Positions 55,052 through 64,000 of a stretch of DNA of 64,000 nucleotides are shown one piece after another. How positions within the stretch are numbered: the stretch's first letter is position 1; every line of letters starts with the position of its first letter. The notes under the pieces are model-generated. The model searched no databases. It was not told the DNA's origin and saw only the letters and a program-made list of their open reading frames with translations. Location: NCBI GenBank assembly GCA_027487485.1, contig JAIYDN010000091.1, positions 248,001 through 312,000 on the forward strand, in the 5' to 3' direction. This DNA comes from Planctomycetaceae bacterium (GTDB taxonomy: Bacteria; Planctomycetota; Planctomycetia; Pirellulales; Pirellulaceae). The translations under genes and the position numbers were made by a program.

Positions 55052-56152
55052 ATGCATTTAGCTCGCGAATCAAGCTTGGACGTTTTGGAAGCGAATGGCG
55101 AGCCAGCAGGTGTGAGCGAACTTGAATCGAATTGGATTCATGATGCAAGGCTAGCTATTCGCGATGCGCCGACAGACTATTTCGCCGTGAATGCGAAACG
55201 CTATTGGATCGACTTCCTTGTTTCGCTTGTCTGTGCTTATACCTCCTCCACCTTCTTTCTCCTGGCTCCCTTGGGTTCATGGGTTCAGTGGGTGACCTTT
55301 CCCATCTCCGTCTTTTGGCTGTATCGGTTAGGATCCTTGGTTCACGAGGTGTGCCATCTGGGACAACATGAAATGCTAGCGTTTAAGGCAACATGGAATG
55401 TACTGGTTGGAGTCATGACCTTTACCCCATCTCCTTTTTTCACTCGGCATCATCGAGACCATCATAGCCAGCGTTTTTATGGAACTCAGGAAGATCCAGA
55501 ATACGTCGCCAACGTTTTAGAAGGGGGCAATTGGCGAAGTGCATTGGGCTATGCATTCCATATTTGTATGTTTCCCATTCTGGTTTACCTGCGATTTTTG
55601 CTTGTGCCGTTCACCTTCATGCACCCTAAGCTAAGGGAGACGGTGCTCGAGCGAGCTAGTGCCCTAACCATGAACTTTCAGTACCGTCGTAAGTTGAACG
55701 CATACGACCGACGATCCATCGTGGTGATGGAGTGGATGTGTTTTATCCGAGCGGCACTGATCCCGATGACAATTTTTATCGGAATCGCCCCCTTGAGCAG
55801 GATTCCACTACTCTATTTGCTTGGTCTGTCCACCTTGATTTTGAATCAAATGAGGCAGCTTGCGGATCATCATTTCGAGGGGGATGGGGCGCGGGTGGAT
55901 GTGGAAACGCATGTGCTCGACTCCTGTAACTTTTCGGGCAACGACTTGTTGACGCGTTTGTTTTTTCCGTTCTCCATTCGTTACCATGCGCTGCATCATT
56001 TGTTCCCGTCGATGCCTTACCACAATCTTCAGGCTGCGCACCGTTACTTGCTTCAAATGTTGCCCGCCGTTTCACCCTATCGTGAACTCGACCAACCGGG
56101 TTGGTGGAGCGTTGCACGTGTCACTATCACTGGTAACCGAGCCAGCGTCTAG
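55052..56152 (+). CDS. Membrane fatty-acid desaturase
   Basis: 366 residues from the ATG at 55052; an ATG at 54986 would add 22 residues. The three histidine boxes of acyl-lipid desaturases are seen: HEVCHLGQHE, RHHRDHHSQ and HALHHLFPSMPYHN, plus ADHHFEG. Several hydrophobic segments surround them. It introduces a double bond into membrane lipid acyl chains or acts as a related hydroxylase with a di-iron centre. Likely transcribed alone; convergent with the ABC permease. Confidence 0.85.
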   Translation: MHLARESSLDVLEANGEPAGVSELESNWIHDARLAIRDAPTDYFAVNAKRYWIDFLVSLVCAYTSSTFFLLAPLGSWVQWVTFPISVFWLYRLGSLVHEVCHLGQHEMLAFKATWNVLVGVMTFTPSPFFTRHHRDHHSQRFYGTQEDPEYVANVLEGGNWRSALGYAFHICMFPILVYLRFLLVPFTFMHPKLRETVLERASALTMNFQYRRKLNAYDRRSIVVMEWMCFIRAALIPMTIFIGIAPLSRIPLLYLLGLSTLILNQMRQLADHHFEGDGARVDVETHVLDSCNFSGNDLLTRLFFPFSIRYHALHHLFPSMPYHNLQAAHRYLLQMLPAVSPYRELDQPGWWSVARVTITGNRASV

Positions 56153-56192
56153 ATTAAGATGCACGCGTTTCGGCATGCGTGTGAGCGGTTTT

Positions 56193-57188
56193 CTATTGAG
56201 GTGCAGGCAAATCTCGGACGCGAAACCGCATTAGGCCCACCACGTAAAAGCAGCATCCAAGAAGAACCAACATCGAAACGTATCCAAGGGGACCAACGCG
56301 ATCGGCAAACCATGGTGTTGTGTTTGCAACCGCATCAGCCGCTTTGCTAGCCGGTACAGTCCATGACCATGCGCTCGACGGGTCGCGATGAACTGTTTGA
56401 ACGATCCAATCCGGTTGGTACGCCGCTAAGAAACTAAAGGGTTTTAAGAATCCAAGCTTGGGAGTCGACTTAGCGAGAATGAATAGCAACAGCTGCAGGA
56501 CATAGACTCCGATGGTAACCCCGATCGTTCGCCAACGATATTGATCGATTGCACTGACCATCGAACTCAGCCCTAGCATCATGAATCCAAGCCCAAACAG
56601 ATTCATGGTCGGGACAACATAGATACTGGCAGAAACTAATTCCGAAAGCGGGACCAAGCTGGGTGTCGAAGCAGCCACAGGACTTGCAATCTCCCAATTC
56701 AAGATCGGGATCTTGAAACCAATCGAACTGGAAACCGGGGTGGAGTTCGTGTGGATTCCCAGATAGATCCCAGCGAACACAAGCAAACATAGCAACATCA
56801 ATCCCGTGATCGTGACCAACGCGTGCGCCCCGAAGACTTGTGTCCGGCTGATTGGTTGCGCTAACATCATTTCCATGGTGCCGCGTCCCAGTTCGCCGCT
56901 CACGACATCGGACCCTCGTGAAATGCTCCAAACAAGGATACACAAGATCAGAACGGGCTCATCGAAAGTGAAGCCGATGATGCCGTGATAGGTTAGAAAT
57001 TGCTCCAGCGGGACAGGCGAAAATTTCTCGAAAGCCCTAAATTGCTTTAGCAACGGCGCGAAGCCGCTCAGTTCAAACTGGCTGACAGTCCAGATGCGAA
57101 CCCAGGGGAAGAAAAAAAGGACCAGGGCACAGGCGGACCACAGCAAGATGGCTTCGTTGACACATTTAGCAATCAATAGTCGAAACAT
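56193..57188 (-). CDS. ABC-2 type transporter permease
   Basis: 331 residues with about six hydrophobic segments and the cytoplasmic loop GELGRGTMEMMLAQPISRTQVFGA typical of ABC-2 permeases. It starts 15 bp after the MgtE stop. No ATP-binding subunit lies nearby: upstream is MgtE and downstream the convergent desaturase. It must recruit an ATPase from elsewhere. Substrate unknown. Confidence 0.8.
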   Translation of the reverse strand: MFRLLIAKCVNEAILLWSACALVLFFFPWVRIWTVSQFELSGFAPLLKQFRAFEKFSPVPLEQFLTYHGIIGFTFDEPVLILCILVWSISRGSDVVSGELGRGTMEMMLAQPISRTQVFGAHALVTITGLMLLCLLVFAGIYLGIHTNSTPVSSSIGFKIPILNWEIASPVAASTPSLVPLSELVSASIYVVPTMNLFGLGFMMLGLSSMVSAIDQYRWRTIGVTIGVYVLQLLLFILAKSTPKLGFLKPFSFLAAYQPDWIVQTVHRDPSSAWSWTVPASKAADAVANTTPWFADRVGPLGYVSMLVLLGCCFYVVGLMRFRVRDLPAPQ

Positions 57189-57203
57189 TCAGATCCAATG
57201 CGA

Positions 57204-58553
57204 TCAAGGCAATAAGAGCAGAGCGACATTGACGTAGATGCAGATTCCAAGGATGTCGCTCAAGCCCGCCACAAACGGGTTGCTCATCATTGCCGGATCC
57301 AAGCCTAGACGCTCAAACAAAAGTGGCAACATGCTACCCGTGCAGGTTCCGCAAACGACAACACATAGTACCGTGATGGGAATCACTAGCGCCTCGTACC
57401 AAGAAGGCGCTAGCAATAACGCACAACCGAATCCGATCACCCCCATGAAGCTGCCAAGCACCAGCCCCATGATGCACTCACGCCGGAGCACAACCAGCCA
57501 ATCACGCCCCCGAACATCTTTCGTGGTGAGCGCGGTAATCACGAGCGTCGAGGATTGGCTACCCGAATTTCCGCCGCTGCTGATAATCAAAGGAATGAAC
57601 AGGACGAGCCATTTATAGCGTTCCAATTCCGCGTTGTAGCTCTTCAAAAGCACCGCTGTTAACAACGCAGCAAAAAAAAGAATGGTAAGCCAAATTCCTC
57701 GCTTCCATGATAACGTGGTAAGCGGAGTTCGCATGTAGGAATCACGCAGAGGTTCCACCGCAGCGATACGCTGAACGTCTTCAGTGGCTTCGTCGCGTAC
57801 AACGTCGATGACGTCGTCGTGCGTGATGATGCCCATCATGTGCCGCTGGTCGTCCACCACGGGAATCGCCAACAAGTTATAGAACGCTACTTTTTGAGCG
57901 ACCTGTTCTTGATCGTCTTGGACGTTGGCGGTGACAAGATCCTTTTTCATCATGTCAACCAGACGGGTCTCGGGACGTCCGATCGCCGAAACCAGCGCCC
58001 GAGTGCTAACAACACCTTGCAAGTGATTGGTGTCGTCGGTTACATAGATGTAATAGATTGTTTCGAGCCGTTCTGCTTGGCGGCTCAGTTGATCCAAGGC
58101 CTGTCGGAGCGTTAACGTCTCGGATAAGCAAGCGGCCTCTGTTGTCATCAGAGCGCCCGCCGTTCCTTCCGCGAATGTCTGAAGCCGCCGAATATCGCGA
58201 CGGTCCGTCGCAGGAACCAAGGCTAAAATTTGGTCAACGCGTTCGGTACTGACCTCGTGCAGCAAGTCCACCGCATCGTCGGCAGGCAAGTGCGTCACCA
58301 AGGACGCGACTTGCTTTTCATTTTGGTTCGCCAACAGTTCGACTTGGCGATCCCAATCAAAATACTGAAAAATCTCCGCTTGCAGGCCGTATTCGGCGTG
58401 TTGAAGCACTTCCCAAGTCTCAGAATTCTCCAAGCCTTCCATAAACTCGGCGGTGCGAGCTGGGTGCAAGGCAACACAGAATTCGCGCAGTTCCTCCGAT
58501 TGCTTCTCAGCAAGCATTTCTCGAAGTTCGGGTAGGAACAGCGTATTGATCAT
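57204..58553 (-). CDS. mgtE: Magnesium transporter MgtE
   Basis: 449 residues. MgtE N-domain helices (about 10-115, LPADDAVDLLHEV), two CBS domains (about 125-245, MTTEAACLSETLTLRQALDQ and MMGIITHDDVIDVV), then five transmembrane helices (about 285-449) with SSGGNSGSQSSTLVITAL, the pore signature. The cytoplasmic part gates the channel by Mg2+. It starts 5 bp after the DUF3500 stop and precedes the ABC permease. Confidence 0.93.
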   Translation of the reverse strand: MINTLFLPELREMLAEKQSEELREFCVALHPARTAEFMEGLENSETWEVLQHAEYGLQAEIFQYFDWDRQVELLANQNEKQVASLVTHLPADDAVDLLHEVSTERVDQILALVPATDRRDIRRLQTFAEGTAGALMTTEAACLSETLTLRQALDQLSRQAERLETIYYIYVTDDTNHLQGVVSTRALVSAIGRPETRLVDMMKKDLVTANVQDDQEQVAQKVAFYNLLAIPVVDDQRHMMGIITHDDVIDVVRDEATEDVQRIAAVEPLRDSYMRTPLTTLSWKRGIWLTILFFAALLTAVLLKSYNAELERYKWLVLFIPLIISSGGNSGSQSSTLVITALTTKDVRGRDWLVVLRRECIMGLVLGSFMGVIGFGCALLLAPSWYEALVIPITVLCVVVCGTCTGSMLPLLFERLGLDPAMMSNPFVAGLSDILGICIYVNVALLLLP

Positions 58554-58558
58554 GACTG

Positions 58559-59716
58559 CTATTGGGTAGCCAGCGGTAGATTGAAGTCACCAGTCATATC
58601 ACGCCATACAGCATGAATATGATTGGCAATGTTACCTTGCGGATCGGTTTGAAAGTTACACAATTCGGCAATAAAAGTAGGGCCTTCGATTCGGAAGTAG
58701 TGTTGTCCCGCTTTATCTTTGGCCCCGGCCCATCCGAAGTAAATTTGATCGAGCCCCGCCTCTTTGATCAAGGCGTTTCGTTGCTGAATGACTTCTTCTG
58801 TCATGTTTGCATTGAAGCTATCCAGGATCGCTTGAAGCATTGTTTTTTGCGGAGCGCTGAGCTCTTTGGCTTGGATTCCCACTTTAGGCTTTGATTGCGG
58901 CTGAGGCTCGCCCGCCCATTGAATATCGTCAGGGCATTCTTGCGTATAAACCGCCTTTTGCAGTTGAGCCGCGTTCATGCTCTTTAATAGCTCGAATGCG
59001 GTGTCCTCTTCTTGAGCCAACAGTCTAACGCCCGAATCGAACTCGCGCTTTTTGCCTGGTTGAGTGATATCAGGAAGGGAGAAGCTCTTCTTAAGAGTCG
59101 CTGGATTGACTCCGAAAAATTGAGGCGTCGAATCCACCAGCACGCCCTTTTCGAACGTGTAGTTGATCGAAAGGTGGTGCCCTTCGATGCTCAGCCCCCA
59201 TGGACTTGTCTCGCCCGGTTCCCCGAAAAGAGTGAAGTAATATTTGGTATAGTCGCGACGCTTGGCTGCAGCAGGTCCTTCCAGCTCCAGCAAAATGGCC
59301 TCATACGCAAAAATGTCTAAGGCTCTTTGGTAACCAGCAGGGCTCAAGACTTGACGCATCAAGATAAGCGCGGCTTGACGTTGCGGTTCGGTCATGTCGC
59401 GAAGAGGCAATCCCTTGCGGGAATCGATGGGAATAAAGTGCCAATCCAGCCGCTTCTCAGTTTCAAAGGGAATCACGGCCAAACGTTGTTGATCTGAGCT
59501 CAACGATGCAACAAAGGCTTTCGCAGCCGCGATCGCGCTTTTCGAATTTCCTGGCCCCGCAAAATCGAATGTCGCGTTCGGCTCGTTGGCGTTCGCCAAA
59601 CCGATTGCACGTGAGCTCAAAGCGACCTTCGCAACCACAGCCGATGCCACCATGGGCAATAGAACAGACCGTCGAGAGATCGCAACAGAAGTTGGTTTTT
59701 TGGATTCAGAGGACAT
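58559..59716 (-). CDS. DUF3500 protein with Tat-type signal peptide
   Basis: 385 residues. The N-terminus has a twin-arginine-like SRRSVLLP followed by a hydrophobic stretch, so export as a folded protein is likely. The body matches DUF3500: LSSDQQRLAVIPFETEKRLD, WHFIP, PQRQAALILMRQVLSPAGYQ, then GEPGETSPWGLSIEGHHLS with paired histidines, and a C-terminal FRIEGPTFIAEL ... HAVWRDMTGDF. Function is not known; the conserved histidines suggest metal binding. Tight spacing before mgtE implies co-transcription. Confidence 0.85.
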   Translation of the reverse strand: MSSESKKPTSVAISRRSVLLPMVASAVVAKVALSSRAIGLANANEPNATFDFAGPGNSKSAIAAAKAFVASLSSDQQRLAVIPFETEKRLDWHFIPIDSRKGLPLRDMTEPQRQAALILMRQVLSPAGYQRALDIFAYEAILLELEGPAAAKRRDYTKYYFTLFGEPGETSPWGLSIEGHHLSINYTFEKGVLVDSTPQFFGVNPATLKKSFSLPDITQPGKKREFDSGVRLLAQEEDTAFELLKSMNAAQLQKAVYTQECPDDIQWAGEPQPQSKPKVGIQAKELSAPQKTMLQAILDSFNANMTEEVIQQRNALIKEAGLDQIYFGWAGAKDKAGQHYFRIEGPTFIAELCNFQTDPQGNIANHIHAVWRDMTGDFNLPLATQ

Positions 59717-59784
59717 GGTTTTGGGAGGGGATCCTTAAGGTGGGAAAGAAACAAGAACCAGTATTATGATCAATCGACAGGTTA

Positions 59785-60432
59785 CTACAACGACTTCTCA
59801 GCAACGGCCATCCGAGCTGGTTTGTAGATTCTCGCGTCCCAGTCGATGTTCGGCGGAAGAAGCTCCAAAGGGGTTGATTCCTCCAATTCAACAGCGAACA
59901 AGGACCCAATCGGTGCTGCTTTCCACCAATTTCCAATCATGGTTTGAAGCCGCTGGCCATCCGATTTCCACATGGCATAGGGAGGGCAACAGAACACAAC
60001 CCAAATTTGCTCCGGTCTCAACTGAAATCGCTCGATACTAGCCGGAAGGCCGTCCGACCAATCGAGCACGTCCGACTGCAATATCTGCATTTTGTCTTGG
60101 ATTCCGAGGGTTTTAGCATTAGTCTGGATCTCCCGAGCCGCCTGCTTCAAGATCTCAAAAACCACCCCGTTGGACGCTCCTCGCGATAAAGTTTCAAACG
60201 CAAGAACGCCCGTTCCTCCAAATAAATCGAACACGGCCGCATCCTTGAACGTACCACCGAGTAAACTCATGACGGCCTCACGGGTTCGATCTTTCATCGG
60301 ACGCGTTCGAGGGTCTACTGCAAATTGGATTTTACGGGTACGAAGCGTACCGGCGATGATTCGAAGAGTAGTCGTTTCCAATATCCGTCTTGTCCTATAG
60401 ATTTGTTGCCGATTTCCATCGTCCTGTCCCAC
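59785..60432 (-). CDS. rsmD: 16S rRNA (guanine966-N2)-methyltransferase
   Basis: 215 residues from the furthest start; a TTG at 60381 (before TTTLRIIAG) gives 198 residues and fits RsmD better. Signatures: LRIIAGTLRTRKIQF, RPMKDRTREAVMSLLGG, then the SAM-binding VFDLFGGTGVLAFETLSRGA. The catalytic (D/N)PP(F/Y) is here CCPPY, an unusual change of the acidic/amide residue. It methylates G966 of 16S rRNA. Divergent from the cyclophilin gene. Confidence 0.86.
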   Translation of the reverse strand: MGQDDGNRQQIYRTRRILETTTLRIIAGTLRTRKIQFAVDPRTRPMKDRTREAVMSLLGGTFKDAAVFDLFGGTGVLAFETLSRGASNGVVFEILKQAAREIQTNAKTLGIQDKMQILQSDVLDWSDGLPASIERFQLRPEQIWVVFCCPPYAMWKSDGQRLQTMIGNWWKAAPIGSLFAVELEESTPLELLPPNIDWDARIYKPARMAVAEKSL

Positions 60433-60450
60433 GTTTTCAGAACAAAGCGT

Positions 60451-61803
60451 ATGCCATTCGACCTATTCTCACTAGTGCGTAGCCCGTTTCAAAGCCAACA
60501 TTCCCGTGTAGAAGTCACTCTCCTGCTGGGATTCGCCTTGAGCGTGGCGGCCTTTCCCACCGACCGGATCTGGGCTCAGCGATCAACGGGTAACGAAAAT
60601 TCGTCCCTGACGCCGGAAGAAAGGGCGGCAGCCAAACAACAAGAAGCTGCTCGCAAATTGCAAATGGCACAGCTCCGGCGAGAAACGTTCGGAATCGTCC
60701 CGGAGGAGGATCAGTCAGCTCTAGCCATCGAGTATCGAAGCTCTTTCGATACTTTTCGAAATGCCTTGGCTGATATGGACGAAGTACAGAGCCGATTGCA
60801 AGTGGAACCTAATCTGACTGTGCCCAAACGCGATGACTTTTTCATCAAGTGGTGTAAGGGGCTAGAAATTGCGAATCAGGCTCGCGAAAACTGGCTTCTA
60901 AAAGCCAGCCAGCTCTATTCGAGCGATGCGGAAAAGTACGCATCGATCGGCGAGACCTTGATTGAAATGCTCGTCTCAGACGTCAAGTTAGATCGATTTG
61001 ATCCGTGGCTTGCACCCTGCCAAGCGCTGGTCAACGGGGGCAAGATTCAGGACGAAAAGCTCTTGCAATCAGCCGGATTCGTCGCCCTCGCCCATTCCGA
61101 CTTTGATCTATTGGAAAAATGTTGGGGGCCACTGCAACAGCAAGGAATCTTGTCCCCCATGGAAATCTCGTTGCTGGGACAAATCGATAAGTTGCGAGCT
61201 AGTTGGGAACGCGAGCAAAAGTTCCGTGAAGAGGACGCAAAACGAGGTGACAATCCCTTAGTAGAATTCCAAACTTCCAAAGGGCGAATCTTGGTTGAGC
61301 TTTTTGAGGACAACGCTCCCGAAGCGGTCAACAGCTTTATCTATTTGGTCGAGAAAAAATTCTACAACGGTAAATCGTTCTTCCGTGTCGAACAACACAC
61401 GTGCGCTCAATCAGGTTGCGAGAAGGGGGATGGCAGCAGCAACGCTGGATATGTTTTTGCCGGCGAAGCAATAAATGAAAATCGACGCGATCACTTCCGT
61501 GGAACCATTTCGATTGCGTTGGGTGTCGACGAAGCAACCGAAGCCGTTAATCAAAATTCGGGCGGCTCCCAATTCTATTTCTGTTTCCTTCCCCTAATAC
61601 ATCTCAATAACGACTTCACCGTTTTTGGTCGTATCGTCGAAGGTCAGCCTTCCATCAGTCTGTTCCGAGTGATGAATCTGACCAATGAAAAGGAAAGGAA
61701 AGATACTTCCAATAACCCAGACTTTATTTATTCAGCAAAAGTGATTCGCAAACGTGATCACGAATACAAACCGAATGTCCTAGCTGGAAAACTCTATCGG
61801 TAG
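60451..61803 (+). CDS. Exported cyclophilin-type peptidyl-prolyl isomerase
   Basis: 450 residues from the ATG at 60451. A hydrophobic N-terminal segment (about 22-40, ending before IWAQ) is a likely signal peptide. Residues about 50-265 are helical and unrecognised. The cyclophilin domain occupies about 270-430: VEFQTSKGRILVELFEDNAP, FFRVE, SGGSQFYFCFLP and FTVFGRIVEG follow the isomerase core. The Arg-x4-Phe equivalent (FRVEQH) is partly kept, so activity is plausible. Role: folding of exported proteins. Confidence 0.87.
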   Translation: MPFDLFSLVRSPFQSQHSRVEVTLLLGFALSVAAFPTDRIWAQRSTGNENSSLTPEERAAAKQQEAARKLQMAQLRRETFGIVPEEDQSALAIEYRSSFDTFRNALADMDEVQSRLQVEPNLTVPKRDDFFIKWCKGLEIANQARENWLLKASQLYSSDAEKYASIGETLIEMLVSDVKLDRFDPWLAPCQALVNGGKIQDEKLLQSAGFVALAHSDFDLLEKCWGPLQQQGILSPMEISLLGQIDKLRASWEREQKFREEDAKRGDNPLVEFQTSKGRILVELFEDNAPEAVNSFIYLVEKKFYNGKSFFRVEQHTCAQSGCEKGDGSSNAGYVFAGEAINENRRDHFRGTISIALGVDEATEAVNQNSGGSQFYFCFLPLIHLNNDFTVFGRIVEGQPSISLFRVMNLTNEKERKDTSNNPDFIYSAKVIRKRDHEYKPNVLAGKLYR

Positions 61804-61844
61804 AATCGACTGGACGCCCGCTTGGGTTGTTCGAGGTGATTGAT

Positions 61845-61953
61845 TTGAGCCGCGGGCGCCAGCCGCGTTACGGATTCATGACAAAGCCCAAATGCGGCTA
61901 ACGCCTGCGGCTCAAACAACACCTGTCTCACGGCTAGCGCCTTAGGCTCAAAC
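61845..61953. repeat. Extragenic palindromic repeat upstream of recO
   Basis: A 22-base arm TTGAGCCGCGGGCGCCAGCC at 61845-61866 (first 20 given) pairs with its near-inverse at 61894-61915 (three changes, all compatible with G-U pairing), with a 27-base loop. A third, direct copy of the right arm (CGGCTAGCGCCTTAGGCTCA) is at about 61930-61953. It lies between the cyclophilin stop and recO and has no T-run, so a terminator is unlikely. It has the style of planctomycete dispersed palindromes. Confidence 0.7.
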
Positions 61954-61972
61954 AGAACGCTACAACAGCATC

Positions 61973-62734
61973 ATGATCTCCGAGAAAAGCGAAGCGATTG
62001 TGATTCGCGCGGTCCCTTGGAGCGAGACCAGCTTTGTTGTGACCCTTTTCTCCAAAGACTTCGGAAAAGTCTCGGCGGTTGCGAAAGGAGCAAGACGCCT
62101 CCGAAGCCCCTTCGAAACCTCATTGGATCTGCTAGCAAAATCACACATCGTCTTTATCCACAAAAATAACGACACACTAGATATTCTGACCGAAGCCAAA
62201 CTCATTCGACGTTTCCGCTCCAGCCAAATCGCATTGCTACCTTTGTACTGCGGTTATTACGTTGCCGAGCTTTTGCTGGCATTAACTGAAGACCATCAAA
62301 AGGTTGGCGAGCTCTATGAATTAGCCGACCTAACCCTTCAAGATTTGGACGCCGGAAAAAGTCCTGCCGAACTCGTGATGCGGTTCGAAATGCAGCTTCT
62401 CAAAATGCTGGGACATTTGCCAACTTTTCATCTATGCGCGAGTTGCGGAAATCATGTAGAGTCCGACGAGGCTGGCGAGGAGACTCGGCTGGGTATTGCC
62501 GCAGGAGGAATACTTTGCCAAAACTGCTTACCAGGGCAACGCTTTGTAATTCGTATCCGGGACCAAACTTTTCAGACCCTGATTCGCTTTGCAACCGCAG
62601 AATGGCACCAAGACCCAGCCGCAATCGACAGCGAGTACCGAGGCGAAATTCGATTCGTCATGGAGAAGTTTATTTCGAATCTTGCTGACCGACATTTGCG
62701 ACTGACGGATTTCTTAGAGGAACTGAAATACTAA
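61973..62734 (+). CDS. recO: DNA repair protein RecO
   Basis: 253 residues, typical RecO length. OB-fold start EAIVIRAVPWSETSFVVTLF, FGKVSAVAKGARR, then SPFETSLDLL; a helical middle (LLLALTEDHQKVGELYELAD); a zinc finger CASCGNHV near 160 with CQNC near 184. It loads RecA with RecR during single-strand gap repair. The palindromic repeat immediately upstream overlaps its promoter region. Confidence 0.92.
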   Translation: MISEKSEAIVIRAVPWSETSFVVTLFSKDFGKVSAVAKGARRLRSPFETSLDLLAKSHIVFIHKNNDTLDILTEAKLIRRFRSSQIALLPLYCGYYVAELLLALTEDHQKVGELYELADLTLQDLDAGKSPAELVMRFEMQLLKMLGHLPTFHLCASCGNHVESDEAGEETRLGIAAGGILCQNCLPGQRFVIRIRDQTFQTLIRFATAEWHQDPAAIDSEYRGEIRFVMEKFISNLADRHLRLTDFLEELKY

Positions 62735-62754
62735 CCCAATCTGAGAGACATGGC

Positions 62755-64000
62755 ATGGATAGCCATCCTAATCCCCACTCGCATTCTCAAATCGCTCGGT
62801 CACCTGCCTTGGTGATCTCGTGTCTCGTCTTTTCTTCAGGCTGCGCATCGTTCGGCCTTTTCAAAAAGGAAGACGAGATGTACGAACGCGCCCGAAATGC
62901 AATCGAAGGATACGAAGACAAGGAAGGGAATTGGGTGCGCCCCGAGGGAATTCGCGCCGACAAAGTTCGCGACAGTTCGCTTCCTAAATCGCTTCAGTGG
63001 ATCGAAAACATTGGGAAGAAACCCGTCAATAAAGAACTCGCCCGCAGCACCTACCTGGAAGCAGACCAAGTTTTCAAAAAGGCAATGACTCTGCAAGGGG
63101 AAGAACAACGAGATGCATATCGCGCGGCAGCCAAGCTGTACAACGAGGCCGGCAAGAACTGGGTCAGCAGTGCCTTGGAACAAGATGCATTCATGATGAC
63201 CGCCGAAAGCTACTTCTTCTCCGAAGACTACCCGAAGTCAGAAGACTTCTATTTGAAACTGCTTAAAAACTATCCTCGCACTCGGTACCAAGATCGTATC
63301 GATCAACGACTGATGGAAATTGGACGATTCTGGAAGCAATTCGAAGACGAATTTTATCATTTGAATCTCACGGACAAAAAACGCCCATTGAATGACACAC
63401 GCAAGCACGGCGTCCGAGTGCTCGAAAAAATGCGGCTGAATAACCCGACAGGAAAGCTTGCCGATGATGTAACCATCGAATTGGCGAACACCAATTTTGA
63501 ACGTGAAAACTGGAACGATGCGTTAGACACTTATCAAGATCTGATCACCACGTATCCCGACAGCCCCCACCAATTTGACGCTCACTTTTTGGGGGTCAAA
63601 GCGGCGCTCATGTCATACCAAGGACCGGAATACTCCGAAGAGCCGCTCGAGAAAGCAGACAAGATGATCAAGCAAATGGTCCGTCAGTTTCCTCAAAAAG
63701 CCCGTGAAGAAGAGGAAAAGATCAAGGAAGCCTTTATCGAAGTTCGCTATCGACGCGCCGAACGGCTCTACACCCAAGCCAAGTATCGTTACAACAAGAG
63801 CGAAGCTCGCGCTGCCCGTATGCACTGCACAGAAATTCTATCGAAGTACAGCGACACTCCGTTTGCAGACCAAGCCAAGGAGATGATGGAACAAACAGGC
63901 GGTATGCCTGCCGAACCCGTGCAGCAACTGAGCTGGCTGGCGGATCTATTTCCAAGCCGCGACAAGATCAAGCCCCTGCTAAAGCCAACCCCGAACATCG
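62755..64000 (+). CDS. BamD-like tetratricopeptide lipoprotein (3' end beyond window)
   Basis: The frame runs from the ATG at 62755 to the window end without a stop: 415 residues in view. A hydrophobic start ends at SSGCAS, a lipobox with Cys at about 29. Later segments (AESYFFSEDYPKSEDFYLKL, NYPRTRYQDRIDQRL, WNDALDTYQDLITTYPDSPH) are TPR-like repeats of the BamD/YfiO type, including KYSDTPFADQAKEMM near the end. BamD helps assemble outer-membrane beta-barrels; this member is longer than the E. coli protein. Linked to outer-membrane assembly by family only. Confidence 0.8.
   Translation, partial: MDSHPNPHSHSQIARSPALVISCLVFSSGCASFGLFKKEDEMYERARNAIEGYEDKEGNWVRPEGIRADKVRDSSLPKSLQWIENIGKKPVNKELARSTYLEADQVFKKAMTLQGEEQRDAYRAAAKLYNEAGKNWVSSALEQDAFMMTAESYFFSEDYPKSEDFYLKLLKNYPRTRYQDRIDQRLMEIGRFWKQFEDEFYHLNLTDKKRPLNDTRKHGVRVLEKMRLNNPTGKLADDVTIELANTNFERENWNDALDTYQDLITTYPDSPHQFDAHFLGVKAALMSYQGPEYSEEPLEKADKMIKQMVRQFPQKAREEEEKIKEAFIEVRYRRAERLYTQAKYRYNKSEARAARMHCTEILSKYSDTPFADQAKEMMEQTGGMPAEPVQQLSWLADLFPSRDKIKPLLKPTPNI

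Overview
The window looks like a chromosome segment of a planctomycete, probably a Pirellulales/Rhodopirellula-type organism. The evidence is family content and style: an ECF sigma factor with a large membrane anti-sigma protein, a Hanks-type kinase, a ten-heme cytochrome with a cyclic-nucleotide/ferredoxin partner, a DUF3500 protein, a cyclophilin with an N-terminal extension, a BamD-like lipoprotein, and GC-rich extragenic palindromes. No rRNA or species marker is present, so this is inference. Two halves are joined at a tRNA-Asp(GTC) gene at 31311-31384.

Left half, about 1-31.3 kb, is the right part of an integrative genomic island. It ends with an AlpA-like excisionase and a complete tyrosine recombinase whose stop codon lies about 210 bp from the 3' end of the tRNA. 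The cargo is defence- and recombination-rich. It holds a type III restriction subunit (cut by the window edge), a large STAND-type ATPase ending in a phosphoribosyltransferase-like effector domain, an HNH protein diverging from a 1657-aa DUF4011 helicase with a C-terminal nuclease, and zinc-binding small proteins. It also holds a DUF932 phage/plasmid protein, a PPP phosphatase with two decayed copies around it, a HEPN-type protein, and a compact operon with a helical small protein and two different PD-(D/E)XK proteins, followed by a WYL regulator. Next come a lipoprotein/membrane/DnaE-like trio, an RNase J-like metallo-beta-lactamase protein, a third PD-(D/E)XK protein and several HTH regulators, one of them a pseudogene. 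Many genes have no recognisable function.

Right half, 31.3-64 kb, is core genome. It contains peptidase T, a two-component system, LigA, a serine/threonine kinase, a PDZ protein, a sigma/anti-sigma pair, a three-gene electron-transfer operon, and a gene-poor stretch of about 950 bp carrying degenerate palindromic repeats. After it come a small-protein/HNH pair, a beta-propeller protein, a ThiF/MoeB-type adenylyltransferase, an HTH protein coupled to dihydroorotate dehydrogenase, TrpS, a fatty-acid desaturase, an ABC-2 permease, MgtE, DUF3500, RsmD, a cyclophilin, RecO and the start of a BamD-like lipoprotein that runs off the window.

The best candidates for undescribed biology are the STAND-PRTase effector, the 18.4-20.9 kb recombination/nuclease operon, the PPP-phosphatase array interleaved with the HEPN gene, and the short DnaE-palm-like protein. 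All functional calls come from reading motifs; no database search was run.
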